Shown here piece by piece: positions 8,509 through 16,609 of a stretch of DNA of 64,000 nt. How positions within the stretch are numbered: the stretch's first letter is position 1; each line of letters opens with the position of its first letter. Made by a program: the position numbers and the translations under genes. The stretch lies in NCBI GenBank assembly GCA_028285465.1, contig JANQPD010000095.1:1-64000 (forward strand). The letters are read 5' to 3'. This DNA is from Owenweeksia sp. GTDB lineage: Bacteria > Bacteroidota > Bacteroidia > Flavobacteriales > Schleiferiaceae. The notes under the pieces are model-generated. The model made no database searches, was not told where the DNA came from, and saw only the letters and a list, made by a program, of their open reading frames with translations.

Positions 8509-8808
8509 ATGTATGCAACCCTTCGTTTGTTCCGTTTAAACCCTATTTTCGAAAGAGATTTCGTTAAACTTTGGGTGCAATTGTCTAATGAACTCAAAGC
8601 GGACGGACATGTAAAAAAAGCCATCCTCCACAAGGAATCTAAAATCTCTTATATTTCTTATTTGCAGTGGGGTAAACACCAAGACCTTGAGACGCAGTCT
8701 CTGAAAGAAGTGACAAAGTATCGCGTGCTGCTGGACAAGATCAAGGAATGCTGCAACAGCACCCAGGTATTGCATCGCATGGAAGTATTGTCTGATAAGC
8801 CTCATTGA
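8509..8808 (+). CDS. Small conserved hypothetical protein (possible dimeric alpha-beta barrel)
   Basis: A 99-residue soluble protein of unrecognised family. The pattern of an N-terminal strand, a helix with FVKLWVQLSNELKADG, and strands with ISYISYLQW loosely recalls antibiotic-biosynthesis-monooxygenase-type ferredoxin folds; this is a weak guess. It is sandwiched between mtaB (1-nt gap) and the IMPase gene (no gap), which supports it being a real co-translated gene. Confidence 0.6.
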   Translation: MYATLRLFRLNPIFERDFVKLWVQLSNELKADGHVKKAILHKESKISYISYLQWGKHQDLETQSLKEVTKYRVLLDKIKECCNSTQVLHRMEVLSDKPH

Positions 8809-9597
8809 ATGCATTTACCGGATGTGTGCACGGAGGTGGTGCAACTTATAGAAAAAGTGGGGCATTTTATTTGGTCTCAGAAAGACAAAGTCGCACAAAA
8901 AGATGTAGAGATCAAAGACCTGAACAGCCTGGTGAGTTATGTGGATAAGAAAGCCGAGCAACAATTGGTAGAGGGTTTGCGGGCGCTCGTTCCGGAAGCA
9001 GGTTTTATAGCTGAAGAAGGCACAGGTACTCCGGCCGCTACGTACAACTGGATCATAGACCCTCTGGATGGCACAACTAATTTTTTGTTTGGCCTGCCTA
9101 CCTTTGCCATTAGCGTAGCCCTTGCTTTCAACAAGGAGATACGTTTAGGGGTGGTATACGAAATAGGGCAAAAAGAGATGTTTGCCGCCACCAAGGGCAA
9201 TGGCGCCTTTTTAAATGGTAATCCCATCCGGGTATCGCAAAAAAAGGCCCTTAAAGAAGGGCTTTTTGCTACTGGCTTTCCTTACTACGATTTTAGCCGG
9301 ATACAAGGCTTTTTGAACCTCTTGCATCATATGGTTACCCATACACGGGGCGTAAGGCGGATTGGGTCTGCTGCCACAGACCTGGCTTATGTTGCCTGCG
9401 GGCGCTTTGACGGTTTTTTTGAATACGGGCTCAGTCCCTGGGATGTGGCCGCAGGAGCGCTTTTAGTACAGGAGGCGGGAGGTTTGGTAAGTGATTACAA
9501 AGGAGGAGAAAACTACCTCTTTGGGGGAGAAATAGCCGTAGGAAGTAAAGCCTTGCATCGCGAAATGCTGGACCAGGTGCAGCTGTTTATGTCCTGA
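8809..9597 (+). CDS. Inositol monophosphatase family phosphatase
   Basis: This 262-residue protein carries all the metal-binding motifs of the IMPase superfamily: AEEGT (about residue 67), WIIDPLDGTTNF (about 81-92) and SPWDVAAGALLVQEAGG (about 208-224), with GSAATDLAYVACG between them. The reaction is Mg2+-dependent hydrolysis of a phosphomonoester. In bacteria the substrate can be inositol-1-phosphate, fructose-1,6-bisphosphate or 3'-phosphoadenosine-5'-phosphate (CysQ-like); the sequence does not decide. The ATG directly follows the stop of the preceding small gene. Confidence 0.88.
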   Translation: MHLPDVCTEVVQLIEKVGHFIWSQKDKVAQKDVEIKDLNSLVSYVDKKAEQQLVEGLRALVPEAGFIAEEGTGTPAATYNWIIDPLDGTTNFLFGLPTFAISVALAFNKEIRLGVVYEIGQKEMFAATKGNGAFLNGNPIRVSQKKALKEGLFATGFPYYDFSRIQGFLNLLHHMVTHTRGVRRIGSAATDLAYVACGRFDGFFEYGLSPWDVAAGALLVQEAGGLVSDYKGGENYLFGGEIAVGSKALHREMLDQVQLFMS

Positions 9598-9636
9598 GTT
9601 TCCACAAAAAACGATCTTGTTTAATGTGCGCTGGAT

Positions 9637-10128
9637 TTAAGCAACGGGCAGCATTTGTTTATGCCAGCTTTCTTTCACAGGTACTTCCCATTTCTTTTCC
9701 AATTGCCCTTTGGTTTCTACAAGGTTGTTGAATACAATGGTATCGGCATCAAAATCCCCGTCTTCGAGCGCTTCCCTAAACGCGGCCATGGGCATGCTTT
9801 GTACAAGCCCGTCTTCCTTATAGGTGATTTCCATACGGTCGAGCAGGCTCAGTGCTAGTTCCTGCTCCAGTGCCTGGAAAAGGTGGGTAAGCTTATCGAT
9901 GCTGCATCCCGTTGCCTGGTAGCTTGCCTCGTCCAGGGCCACAATAACAAAGCGGTTGTACTTTATGGTAAATGAAGCCTGAAGCGGGCTGCCGTGTGCT
10001 TCCCAACGATCCAGGAAGCCCATCAGGTGCGCAGAAATACGCTCAACCTGTTCAAAAGGCAGGGGCGATTTAGATTGAAATACCCAAACCCTGGAGTCAT
10101 CCGGCAAGGCATCAAATTCGAGATACAT
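9637..10128 (-). CDS. Conserved Bacteroidota protein often mislabelled ABC transporter ATPase
   Basis: A 163-residue soluble protein starting MYLEFDALPDDSRVWVFQ. It matches a family I recall from Bacteroidota, with the segment SFTIKYNRFVIVALDEA and a CSIDKL motif. Database entries frequently call it an ABC transporter ATPase, but no Walker A, signature or Walker B motif is present, so that name should not be trusted. It is monocistronic: convergent with the IMPase gene and divergent from the SRPBCC gene. A TACCTTTA box (minus, 10159-10152) is a one-mismatch -7 candidate. Function unknown. Confidence 0.7.
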   Translation of the reverse strand: MYLEFDALPDDSRVWVFQSKSPLPFEQVERISAHLMGFLDRWEAHGSPLQASFTIKYNRFVIVALDEASYQATGCSIDKLTHLFQALEQELALSLLDRMEITYKEDGLVQSMPMAAFREALEDGDFDADTIVFNNLVETKGQLEKKWEVPVKESWHKQMLPVA

Positions 10129-10192
10129 CTTAAGGTGTTTTTATAAAGGGATAAAGGTACTGCGTAAAAAGTTTAAAAAAGTTTCCGGCAAG

Positions 10193-10219
10193 TGTCCCTT
10201 TTTAGACACGTGTTACGTC
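10193..10219 (+). promoter_or_regulatory. Candidate ECF42-type sigma promoter upstream of the SRPBCC gene
   Basis: TGTCCC (10193-10198), a 17-nt spacer, then CGTC (10216-10219), 20 nt before the ATG at 10240. ECF42 sigma factors were reported to prefer TGTCGA at -35 and CG(A/T)C at -10, and an ECF42-like gene lies at the end of this cluster. An overlapping inverted repeat, GTGTC (10192-10196) and GACAC (10205-10209), could also be an operator. Confidence 0.4.
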
Positions 10220-10239
10220 TTACTGTAAAACAAGCAGGT

Positions 10240-10665
10240 ATGGAAAGCATTTTTCAAGTGGTACAGGTAAAAGCCAGGCCAGCCAATGTAATCAAAGCCC
10301 TGACTACTCAAGAGGGCCTGGAAGGCTGGTGGACCAACAAGGTAAGTGAAACAGGCCAAACGCACTGGAGGTTTCACTTTCCGGGCGCATACAGCAAGTT
10401 ATTCAAAATTACCCGGGCAGACAAAGAAGAAGTAAGCTGGCAGTGTATAGAAGGTACTCCCGAATGGGTGGGCACCCAGGTGCATTTCCGCTTGATGGAG
10501 GATGGGGACGATACCGCACTACATTTCACGCATTCGGGCTGGAAAGAAACCACGCCTTTGTTCGGCATTTGCAATTACCACTGGGCACTCTATATGAAGA
10601 GCTTAAAAGATCTTGTTGAAACCGGGAAAGGACAACCTACCCAGGTGGATCAGGCTAAAAAATAG
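10240..10665 (+). CDS. SRPBCC (AHSA1/START-like) domain protein
   Basis: The ATG at 10240 gives 141 residues (MESIFQVVQVKARPANVIKALTT...), with the AHSA1-like opening in which a helix reads VIKALTTQEGLEGWW, and the closing helix-strand YMKSLKDLVETG. An in-frame GTG at 10192 lies in the proposed promoter and adds a non-family extension, so it is not used. SRPBCC proteins bind hydrophobic ligands in a deep pocket; no ligand is known here. It heads a cluster with a DGPF protein and an ECF sigma factor, a common gene neighbourhood of ECF42 factors. Confidence 0.82.
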   Translation: MESIFQVVQVKARPANVIKALTTQEGLEGWWTNKVSETGQTHWRFHFPGAYSKLFKITRADKEEVSWQCIEGTPEWVGTQVHFRLMEDGDDTALHFTHSGWKETTPLFGICNYHWALYMKSLKDLVETGKGQPTQVDQAKK

Positions 10666-10700
10666 TAAAGCTGTATATTAAATCTCAAAATCAAATAACA

Positions 10701-11048
10701 ATGACAAAGTTTATGTATTTGTTTCGTGGCGGTGACGCCCGCAGGCTGGAGCAATCTCCGGAAGAAATGCAAGCCCACATGCAAAAATGGGGAGCCTGGA
10801 TGCAAGACCTGGCACAGGCCGGAACCCTGGTAGACGGCTTGCCTTTAGGACAAGGTGGAAAAGTATTGTCTAACCATGCAGAAACCATTACTGACGGCCC
10901 CTTTGCTGAAGGAGTGGAAGTGGTTGGCGGTTATCTTATTGTACAGGCAAAAGACATGGAAGGAGCCGTTGAAATATCGAAAAGCTGCCCCATTTTTGAA
11001 CACGAGGGCACCCTGGAGATACGGGAGATCATGAGTATGGATATGTGA
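10701..11048 (+). CDS. DGPF/YCII-related domain protein
   Basis: This 115-residue protein contains the diagnostic TDGPFAEGVEVVGGYLIVQA segment (about residues 66-85) of the DGPF branch of the YCII family, a ferredoxin-like fold. Genes of this family are the typical partners and presumed targets of ECF42 sigma factors. It lies 35 nt after the SRPBCC gene and is followed by a strong terminator. The biochemical role is unknown; it has been linked to stress physiology only through its sigma factor. Confidence 0.85.
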   Translation: MTKFMYLFRGGDARRLEQSPEEMQAHMQKWGAWMQDLAQAGTLVDGLPLGQGGKVLSNHAETITDGPFAEGVEVVGGYLIVQAKDMEGAVEISKSCPIFEHEGTLEIREIMSMDM

Positions 11049-11068
11049 TCCGCAAAATCCTTTACTTT

Positions 11069-11097
11069 AAAGCCCCTCATTTAACAGGGGCTTTTTT
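11069..11097 (+). terminator. Intrinsic terminator between the DGPF gene and the sigma-factor gene
   Basis: AAAGCCCCT (11069-11077), an 8-nt loop, AGGGGCTTT (11086-11094), and a T-run to 11097. The sigma-factor ATG begins at 11098, directly after the T-run. Confidence 0.8.
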
Positions 11098-12324
11098 ATG
11101 GATACCCGCGTCAAAAATCAAATCGATCATCTTTTCAGGCACGAGTACGGAAAAATTACGGCTGTGCTGACCTCCTCTTTTGGTACGCAACACCTGGAAA
11201 GCGTGGAGGACGCCGTACAGGAAGCTTTACTAAAGGCGATGCAGGCCTGGGCTTATGGAGAGACGCCTAATGATCCTTCGGCCTGGATTTACAAAGTAGC
11301 CAGGCATAAACTGATCGATACACTGCGCAAACGGCAAAAATTAAATTATGAAGGTCCTTCCGAGCAAGTGGACCTTCCCTTTGATACGTTAACTCCCGGG
11401 GAGATTGAAGACGAGCAGCTTAAAATGATCTTTGCCTGCTGTAATCCAAAGCTACACGAACGAGACCGGCTCTTGCTTAGCCTTAAACTTATCGGGGGGT
11501 TCAGCATTAGTGAAATTGCCAGAGCCCTGCTGTTGCAGGATGAAGCCGCCAAAAAGTCGGTAATGCGTGCAAAGAAGCGCTTCAGGGAAACAGTAAGCAA
11601 GATAGAGATACCTGTAGGGGCCGCGCTGGTTCAATCTTTAAGTTCCGTGGTAAAGGTGATCTATCTCATATTCAATGAAGGGTACAAGGCCAGCGATGGG
11701 GATCAGCTTATAAAACAGGACCTTTGCGGGGAGGCTCTGCGCCTGGCTGTATTGCTTTCCCGGCATCCCAATTGCGTGAATTCCCGGGTACACGCCCTGC
11801 TGAGCTTAATGTGCTTTAAAGCTGCTCGTTTTGATGCGCGCATAAATGAGAAGGGAGCATTGGTTATTTTGGAGGAGCAGGACAGAAGCACCTGGAACCA
11901 GGAATATGTGCGTTGGGGCTTTTATCACTTTAACCAGGCGATCCTATTCAAGGAAAATCACCCGCTCCTGATGGAAGCAGGTATTGAGTATCAATACCAT
12001 ATAGCGAGAAGCTTTGAAGACACGGATTGGGCGAGCATCCTGGAGTTGTATGATCATTTACTGGCGTACCGCGCTACTCCTTTTTTAAAACTAAACCGCC
12101 TGGTGGTGTACGCAAAGGTCAACGGTTTGGAAACAGCACTGGAAAAAGTAAAAGAGCTGGAACCTGATTTGCAAAAACATCACCTGTATTATGCTGTCCT
12201 GGCCGATTTTAATACAAAACTTGGCAATAAGGCACAGGCATCTGTCCATTACAAAAAGGCGCTGGACCTTGCGCAAAATAAAATAGAAAAGGACTTTTTA
12301 AAGAGCAAGATCGCTATGCTTTAA
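11098..12324 (+). CDS. ECF42-type RNA polymerase sigma factor with long C-terminal extension
   Basis: This 408-residue protein has sigma-70 region 2 at about residues 10-80 (VEDAVQEALLKAMQ; PSAWIYKVARHKLIDTLRKR), region 4 at about 110-165 (LLSLKLIGGFSISEIA) and a roughly 240-residue extension with the DUF6596-type segment YLIFNEGYKASDGDQ and TPR-like helices at the end. That architecture and the upstream DGPF gene match ECF group 42, in which the extension, not an anti-sigma factor, is thought to control activity. No anti-sigma gene is nearby. The start codon touches the T-run of a terminator, so expression would depend on readthrough or on a promoter within the upstream gene. Confidence 0.87.
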   Translation: MDTRVKNQIDHLFRHEYGKITAVLTSSFGTQHLESVEDAVQEALLKAMQAWAYGETPNDPSAWIYKVARHKLIDTLRKRQKLNYEGPSEQVDLPFDTLTPGEIEDEQLKMIFACCNPKLHERDRLLLSLKLIGGFSISEIARALLLQDEAAKKSVMRAKKRFRETVSKIEIPVGAALVQSLSSVVKVIYLIFNEGYKASDGDQLIKQDLCGEALRLAVLLSRHPNCVNSRVHALLSLMCFKAARFDARINEKGALVILEEQDRSTWNQEYVRWGFYHFNQAILFKENHPLLMEAGIEYQYHIARSFEDTDWASILELYDHLLAYRATPFLKLNRLVVYAKVNGLETALEKVKELEPDLQKHHLYYAVLADFNTKLGNKAQASVHYKKALDLAQNKIEKDFLKSKIAML

Positions 12325-12349
12325 AGCACTCCCTTCCATAGAGTGGGCG

Positions 12350-13144
12350 CTAAAGATCCCCGGCCCGGGCCACCAGTTCAGCGATATCCATTACGGGGAG
12401 TTGCCCTTCACGGGAGCTGTTCTTTACTCCGTCCGTCATCATGGTATTGCAAAAGGGACAGGCTGCGGCAATCACATCCGGTTTGGTTTCCAGGGCCTCG
12501 TCTGTACGCTCAATGTTGATGTCTTTGTTACCCGGTTCAGGTTCTTTAAACATTTGCGCACCCCCTGCACCACAGCACAAGCCATTGCTTTTGCACCGGC
12601 GCATTTCCACCAGCTCGGCATCCAGCTTTTGGATCAGCTCCCGGGGGGCTTCATAAATGCCGTTGGCACGTCCCAGGTAGCAAGGGTCGTGAAAAGTAAT
12701 GCGCTTGCCTTTATAAGGCCCGCCAGCGATACTCAGTTTTCCCTCCTTCAAGAGCTGGTTGATGAACTTGGTATGGTGCATTACCTCGTAGCTCCCTCCC
12801 AGTTCGGGGTATTCATTTTTTAAGGTATTGAAGCAGTGGGGGCAGGTGGTTACAATTTTCGTGACTTCATACCCGTTCAGAACCTGTATGTTGGCCACGG
12901 CCTGCATCATAAAAAGAAACTCGTTACCGGCACGTTTGGCGGGGTCGCCGGTACAACTCTCTTCTGTGCCTAAAACGGCAAATTCTACTTCGGCTTTATG
13001 CAGGATATTAACAAAAGCCTTGGTGATCTTTTTTGCCCTATCATCAAAACTGCCGGCACAACCCACCCAAAAAAGCACGTCAGGTTTTTTACCTGCGGCC
13101 ATCATTTCGGCCATGGTGGGCACTTTTATTCTCTCTGCTTCCAT
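12350..13144 (-). CDS. CCG-domain (Fe-S)-binding protein, HdrB/HdrD-C-like
   Basis: This 264-residue protein contains two cysteine-rich CCG domains: WVGCAGSFDDRAKK with TTCPHCFNTLKNEYP, and HDPCYLGRANGIYEAP with GLCCGAGGAQM and AACPFCNTMM. These bind the non-cubane 4Fe-4S cluster used for disulfide or quinone-linked electron transfer in HdrB/HdrD, GlpC and LutA proteins. Together with the membrane Fe-S protein at 14205-15521 it probably forms one complex, a split HdrDE-like module at the inner membrane. Its stop is 26 nt from the convergent sigma-factor gene. Confidence 0.85.
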   Translation of the reverse strand: MEAERIKVPTMAEMMAAGKKPDVLFWVGCAGSFDDRAKKITKAFVNILHKAEVEFAVLGTEESCTGDPAKRAGNEFLFMMQAVANIQVLNGYEVTKIVTTCPHCFNTLKNEYPELGGSYEVMHHTKFINQLLKEGKLSIAGGPYKGKRITFHDPCYLGRANGIYEAPRELIQKLDAELVEMRRCKSNGLCCGAGGAQMFKEPEPGNKDINIERTDEALETKPDVIAAACPFCNTMMTDGVKNSSREGQLPVMDIAELVARAGDL

Positions 13145-13147
13145 TTT

Positions 13148-13765
13148 TTAAGGTATTCTTTCAAAAGTAAGATTATTGGCGGTAGTAAAGGCTACCAGGC
13201 CATTGTTGCTATTTATAAAAAGGCGTGTATCACCGGCATTGCTGCGCGGAGTGTAGTATAGCGAAAGAAAAACAGAGGTTTCCCCGCTAAAGCTTAAGGT
13301 ATCGGCATAGGCACAGGCTTCATTTTCGCACACGATCGTATCGCTTATGCTCAGGAGTAGCTCGGAGTCTGCCGGGCCGTTCTCATCTTCCCAACTCAAG
13401 GCAAAGCGATCGAAAGCACCACGTGCTTCAATGGGAGATTGTTCTGAGCTTATGCTGTATGTAAACCTGAAATAGGGCGTATCCGCGCCAATGACCAGGC
13501 GGTTGTTTTCCAGCTCCACGTAATCCAGATTATCCGTCCCTCCAATATCCCCGCTTAAAGGCAAGCCGCGCAGAAAGCTATTTGCGGAACTCAGCTTTTT
13601 TAATTCAACCGTGTCCCCTTCCGAGGAAAAAAAACGCAGGCCGGCTTCCGGTACATCGGGGAGTAAGCCCAAAGCACGGGGGCTATTGCTGAATCGCAGA
13701 AAATTATCTTTTTGGCAGCTACTTAGTACCAGCAGCAATATGCACCACAAACCAGCTTTTCGCAT
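13148..13765 (-). CDS. Predicted lipoprotein
   Basis: A 205-residue protein with a lipoprotein signal (LLVLSSC, lipidated Cys at residue 17) and then a mostly beta-strand mature part. I do not recognise the family. It lies 3 nt before the CCG-domain gene and directly after the HAD gene, inside the amidase-to-CCG run, so it is likely co-transcribed. Envelope localisation is well supported; function is unknown. Confidence 0.75.
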   Translation of the reverse strand: MRKAGLWCILLLVLSSCQKDNFLRFSNSPRALGLLPDVPEAGLRFFSSEGDTVELKKLSSANSFLRGLPLSGDIGGTDNLDYVELENNRLVIGADTPYFRFTYSISSEQSPIEARGAFDRFALSWEDENGPADSELLLSISDTIVCENEACAYADTLSFSGETSVFLSLYYTPRSNAGDTRLFINSNNGLVAFTTANNLTFERIP

Positions 13766-14215
13766 TCAGGATTTAAATACTTGTATGGTTACCTCTTTCT
13801 CCACCAGGTCGGTAAACTTTCCTTTGTAGCGTGTGGCGCGCACCAGGTGATTGTCTACCCAGTGGTAGTTCCCCCCTCTTGGCTTGCCCATGAGCAATCC
13901 GTGGTACAAAAAACCATTTTCTTCAAGCCAGGTCTCTGTTACCGCACGGTGTTCCTCCGTACGCGAAGTGAAAAACGTAATGATGTGTCCTTCTTTATAC
14001 CAACGATTCAGGGTAGTTAGTGCATCGGGGTATACCTCGGCAGTGGCCATACGCTCGGGTTCCTCGTTGGGAATGTCATCGCAAATGGTGCCGTCTATAT
14101 CTATCAGGTAATTCTTTATCTCTTCCGGCAAAACAGGGCTCACGTTCTTGCCATCGGCACTCAATGCCCTTAGTTTTTCTTCAATTACCTTATTGGCAGA
14201 TTTCTTAGAGCTCAT
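13766..14215 (-). CDS. HAD-superfamily hydrolase-like protein
   Basis: The ATG at 14215 (MSSKKSANKVIEEKLRALS...) gives 149 residues; it overlaps the end of the upstream Fe-S gene by 11 nt, a more natural arrangement than the longer frame starting at 14275. HAD motif I is LIDIDGTICDD (about residues 37-47), motif II is FFTSRTEEHR (about 80-89), and GKPRGGNYHWVDNH corresponds to the motif III/IV region. Homologues in Bacteroidota are often labelled phosphoheptose isomerase or nucleotidase without evidence. The substrate is unknown. Confidence 0.8.
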   Translation of the reverse strand: MSSKKSANKVIEEKLRALSADGKNVSPVLPEEIKNYLIDIDGTICDDIPNEEPERMATAEVYPDALTTLNRWYKEGHIITFFTSRTEEHRAVTETWLEENGFLYHGLLMGKPRGGNYHWVDNHLVRATRYKGKFTDLVEKEVTIQVFKS

Positions 14216-15521
14216 TTGTCCAGTTTGCACGGTCAGCCTGCGCGTATGCCCAGGGCGCTCCGTTGTTTTCCACATTGGTCATCATCATATTAACCTGCTG
14301 GCTGGCATTGGATTCTTCCATTACCATATACCGGCGCATATCCATGATTATAGAAAGCGGATCGATGTTTACCGGGCACGCTTCCGTGCAGGCGTTGCAA
14401 GTAGTGCATGCCCAAAGCTCCTCTGCAGTGGTATAATCGCCTAAAAGACTTTTGCCATCATCTACAAAGGTTCCCTTATTGGCATTTATATTTTTTCCTA
14501 CCTCTTCCAGGCGGTCGCGGGTATCCATCATTATTTTGCGCGGTGATAACTTTTTGCCCGTGATATGCGCAGGACAACTGGCGGTGCAGCGGCCACATTC
14601 CGTGCAGGCATAGGCGTTCATTAACTGTACCCAGTTAAGGTCGGTAACATCCTTGGCCCCAAAGCGCTCAGGGGGGGTGTCGGGATCTGCTTCAGCAGGT
14701 GCCGCGTATGGATCGGCAGCTGGATCCATCATGAGCTCCACTTCTTTTTTTACCGTTTCATTGTTGCTAAATTGCCCTTTTGGCTCCAGTTTGCTGTACC
14801 ACACATTGGGAAAGGCCATAATGATGTGAAAGTGTTTGGAGTAGGGGAGGTAATTTAAAAAAGCCAGGATGCCCAGTATATGCAACCACCAGGCAGTGCG
14901 CTCTATCAGGTGCAGGTTGGCCTGTGATACGCCTTCAAATGCAGGGGCAATGAGGCCGCTGATCAGGAAAGGGCCTGCTTTTACCTCAGCCATGTTGGCT
15001 TCTGCGGCGCCCATCACCAGGAGGGCAACCATCAATACCAGTTCAATTATGAGAATGTTGTTTCCATCCCTTTTTGCCCAGCCTGTTAGTGCTTTAAAAC
15101 GGTCTACCACCACTACATTCCTGCGCCACAAAAACACCAGGCAGGAAACGATAACCAGGACAGCCAGGATCTCGAAAAAATTAATGGCAGCGGTATACAA
15201 GCCTCCCAGGGGAGCGGCAAACAAGCGGTGTGTGCCAAAAATGCCGTCAATGAGGATCTCGAGTACTTCGATGTTGATGAGTAGAAAACCGGCATAGATC
15301 ACCACGTGAAAAAAACCGGCTACATACCGTCTTTTTACCATTTTCGTCTGGCCAAGGGCTACCCGGCCCATTACCGACCATCTTTCCGCCTTGCGGTCGG
15401 TGCGGTTTACCTCTTTACCAAGTTTTATGTTGCGCCAGATGTTGCCAAACTTCCTGGCAAAAACAAACCCGGCTACGGCCAGCGCTATAATGAAGAGGAT
15501 ATTTTGTATTCCAAAATGCAT
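14205..15521 (-). CDS. Membrane-bound (4Fe-4S)2 dicluster electron-transfer protein, HdrE/D-N-like
   Basis: This 438-residue protein has about five or six transmembrane helices in residues 5-235, resembling a cytochrome-b/NarI-type subunit, followed by two 4Fe-4S motifs: CTECGRCTASCP (about residue 307) and CTTCNACTEACP (about 373). It should pass electrons between the quinone pool and a cytoplasmic partner. The best partner is the CCG protein at 12350-13144, three genes away in the same run. Exact donor and acceptor are not shown by the sequence. Confidence 0.85.
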   Translation of the reverse strand: MHFGIQNILFIIALAVAGFVFARKFGNIWRNIKLGKEVNRTDRKAERWSVMGRVALGQTKMVKRRYVAGFFHVVIYAGFLLINIEVLEILIDGIFGTHRLFAAPLGGLYTAAINFFEILAVLVIVSCLVFLWRRNVVVVDRFKALTGWAKRDGNNILIIELVLMVALLVMGAAEANMAEVKAGPFLISGLIAPAFEGVSQANLHLIERTAWWLHILGILAFLNYLPYSKHFHIIMAFPNVWYSKLEPKGQFSNNETVKKEVELMMDPAADPYAAPAEADPDTPPERFGAKDVTDLNWVQLMNAYACTECGRCTASCPAHITGKKLSPRKIMMDTRDRLEEVGKNINANKGTFVDDGKSLLGDYTTAEELWACTTCNACTEACPVNIDPLSIIMDMRRYMVMEESNASQQVNMMMTNVENNGAPWAYAQADRANWTNEL

Positions 15522-15542
15522 GGGGTCTGGTTTTAAGCGGTT

Positions 15543-16568
15543 CTAGTTACCGGGTTTATCCTTTTTGGCTTTGCGGTCTGCTTCCATCTCCGCTATTTCT
15601 TCATCGCTATAGGTTTTGCCCTTTCCAAAAAGGGAAAAATTCACATAGCGGTTCGGGTTGTACTTCACGTCCAAGATAAGGCGATTTAATTGATCCGAGG
15701 CATCTTGCAAATTATTGTATAGCTCGGGATCATTCAGGAGCTTCCCTGCCGTACCCTCTCCGTTGTTTATTTTCTGTATGGCTTCGTTAGCTGCCACGAG
15801 TGCTTCGTTTAAAGCGGTGAAGGTTTGTGCAAAATTCACCTTGGCCAGGGAATCGCTTATGCTTTCAAAGTTTGTGAAAATGGCTGAGAGTTCATCGTTG
15901 TTATCTGCCAGGTTTTTGGCAATGCTGGCCATGCTTTCAATGGTGGTCACCAGGTCTTCCTGGCTTTCCATTACGGTAATATCCACTGTTTTCACGGTGT
16001 TTTCCAGTGTTTGGAAGCTCCTGCGCAGGCTGTTAAAGGTTTCGTAAAAATTGTTTTTGGTTTCTTCGTTTAAAAAGCCGGTAACCAGGATCAGTACCGT
16101 ATCTATACTGCCAATGAGTTTTTCAGCCTTGGTTTTAAGGGGAGCTACCTGTTTGTTTACCTCGTCCGCCAGGCTAAGCTGAATATCCGATTTCAAAGTA
16201 TCCCCATTTTCAGCCGGTTCAGGATCAAGGCCAAGCTCCAAAGCAACGCTTTTGTCTCCCAAAATGTCGCCACTGATCCGGGCAATGCTGCTTTTGGAAA
16301 ATGCAATGTCGTTTTCGATCTCCAGGTTTACGATGAGGCGCCCCGAACCATCGGGGTGAAAGTATACGTCTGCTACCCGGCCAACGGTGAAGCCGTTTAA
16401 CGTTACCTGCTTGGAAGAAGAAAGACCGTCTACCCGGTCGTATACCGCATAAAAATTCCGGCTTTCACTAAACAAGTCGGCTCCCTTCAAATAGTTGAAG
16501 CCCCAGTAGAGCAAAAGCATCGTAACGATGGTGATGATGCCTACTTTGAATTCATTGCTTATTTTCAA
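15543..16568 (-). CDS. MCE/MlaD family protein
   Basis: A 341-residue protein with an N-terminal membrane anchor (about residues 8-26), an MCE domain (about 37-115, including LNGFTVGRVADVYFHPDGSG) and a long helical or coiled-coil C-terminus. MlaD-type proteins form hexameric rings that carry lipids between the inner and outer membranes, usually with an MlaE permease and an MlaF ATPase. Those partners are not next to it here. It lies between an amidase and an Fe-S membrane protein in an envelope-related run. Confidence 0.88.
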   Translation of the reverse strand: MKISNEFKVGIITIVTMLLLYWGFNYLKGADLFSESRNFYAVYDRVDGLSSSKQVTLNGFTVGRVADVYFHPDGSGRLIVNLEIENDIAFSKSSIARISGDILGDKSVALELGLDPEPAENGDTLKSDIQLSLADEVNKQVAPLKTKAEKLIGSIDTVLILVTGFLNEETKNNFYETFNSLRRSFQTLENTVKTVDITVMESQEDLVTTIESMASIAKNLADNNDELSAIFTNFESISDSLAKVNFAQTFTALNEALVAANEAIQKINNGEGTAGKLLNDPELYNNLQDASDQLNRLILDVKYNPNRYVNFSLFGKGKTYSDEEIAEMEADRKAKKDKPGN

Positions 16569-16609
16569 CGGAACATGCTTTAGAGATTAGCGAACAAATA
16601 TTAAAAATT

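Noticed and set aside
9637-10128. Common database name ABC transporter ATPase for this family
   Set aside because: No Walker A, signature or Walker B motif is present.
10207-10212. CACGTG core that might be part of a parS site
   Set aside because: The flanks do not match TGTTnCACGTGnAACA, and the site fits the ECF promoter region better.
12327-12345. CACTC/GAGTG hairpin between the sigma-factor and CCG genes
   Set aside because: Only a 5-bp stem, with no T-run on either strand.
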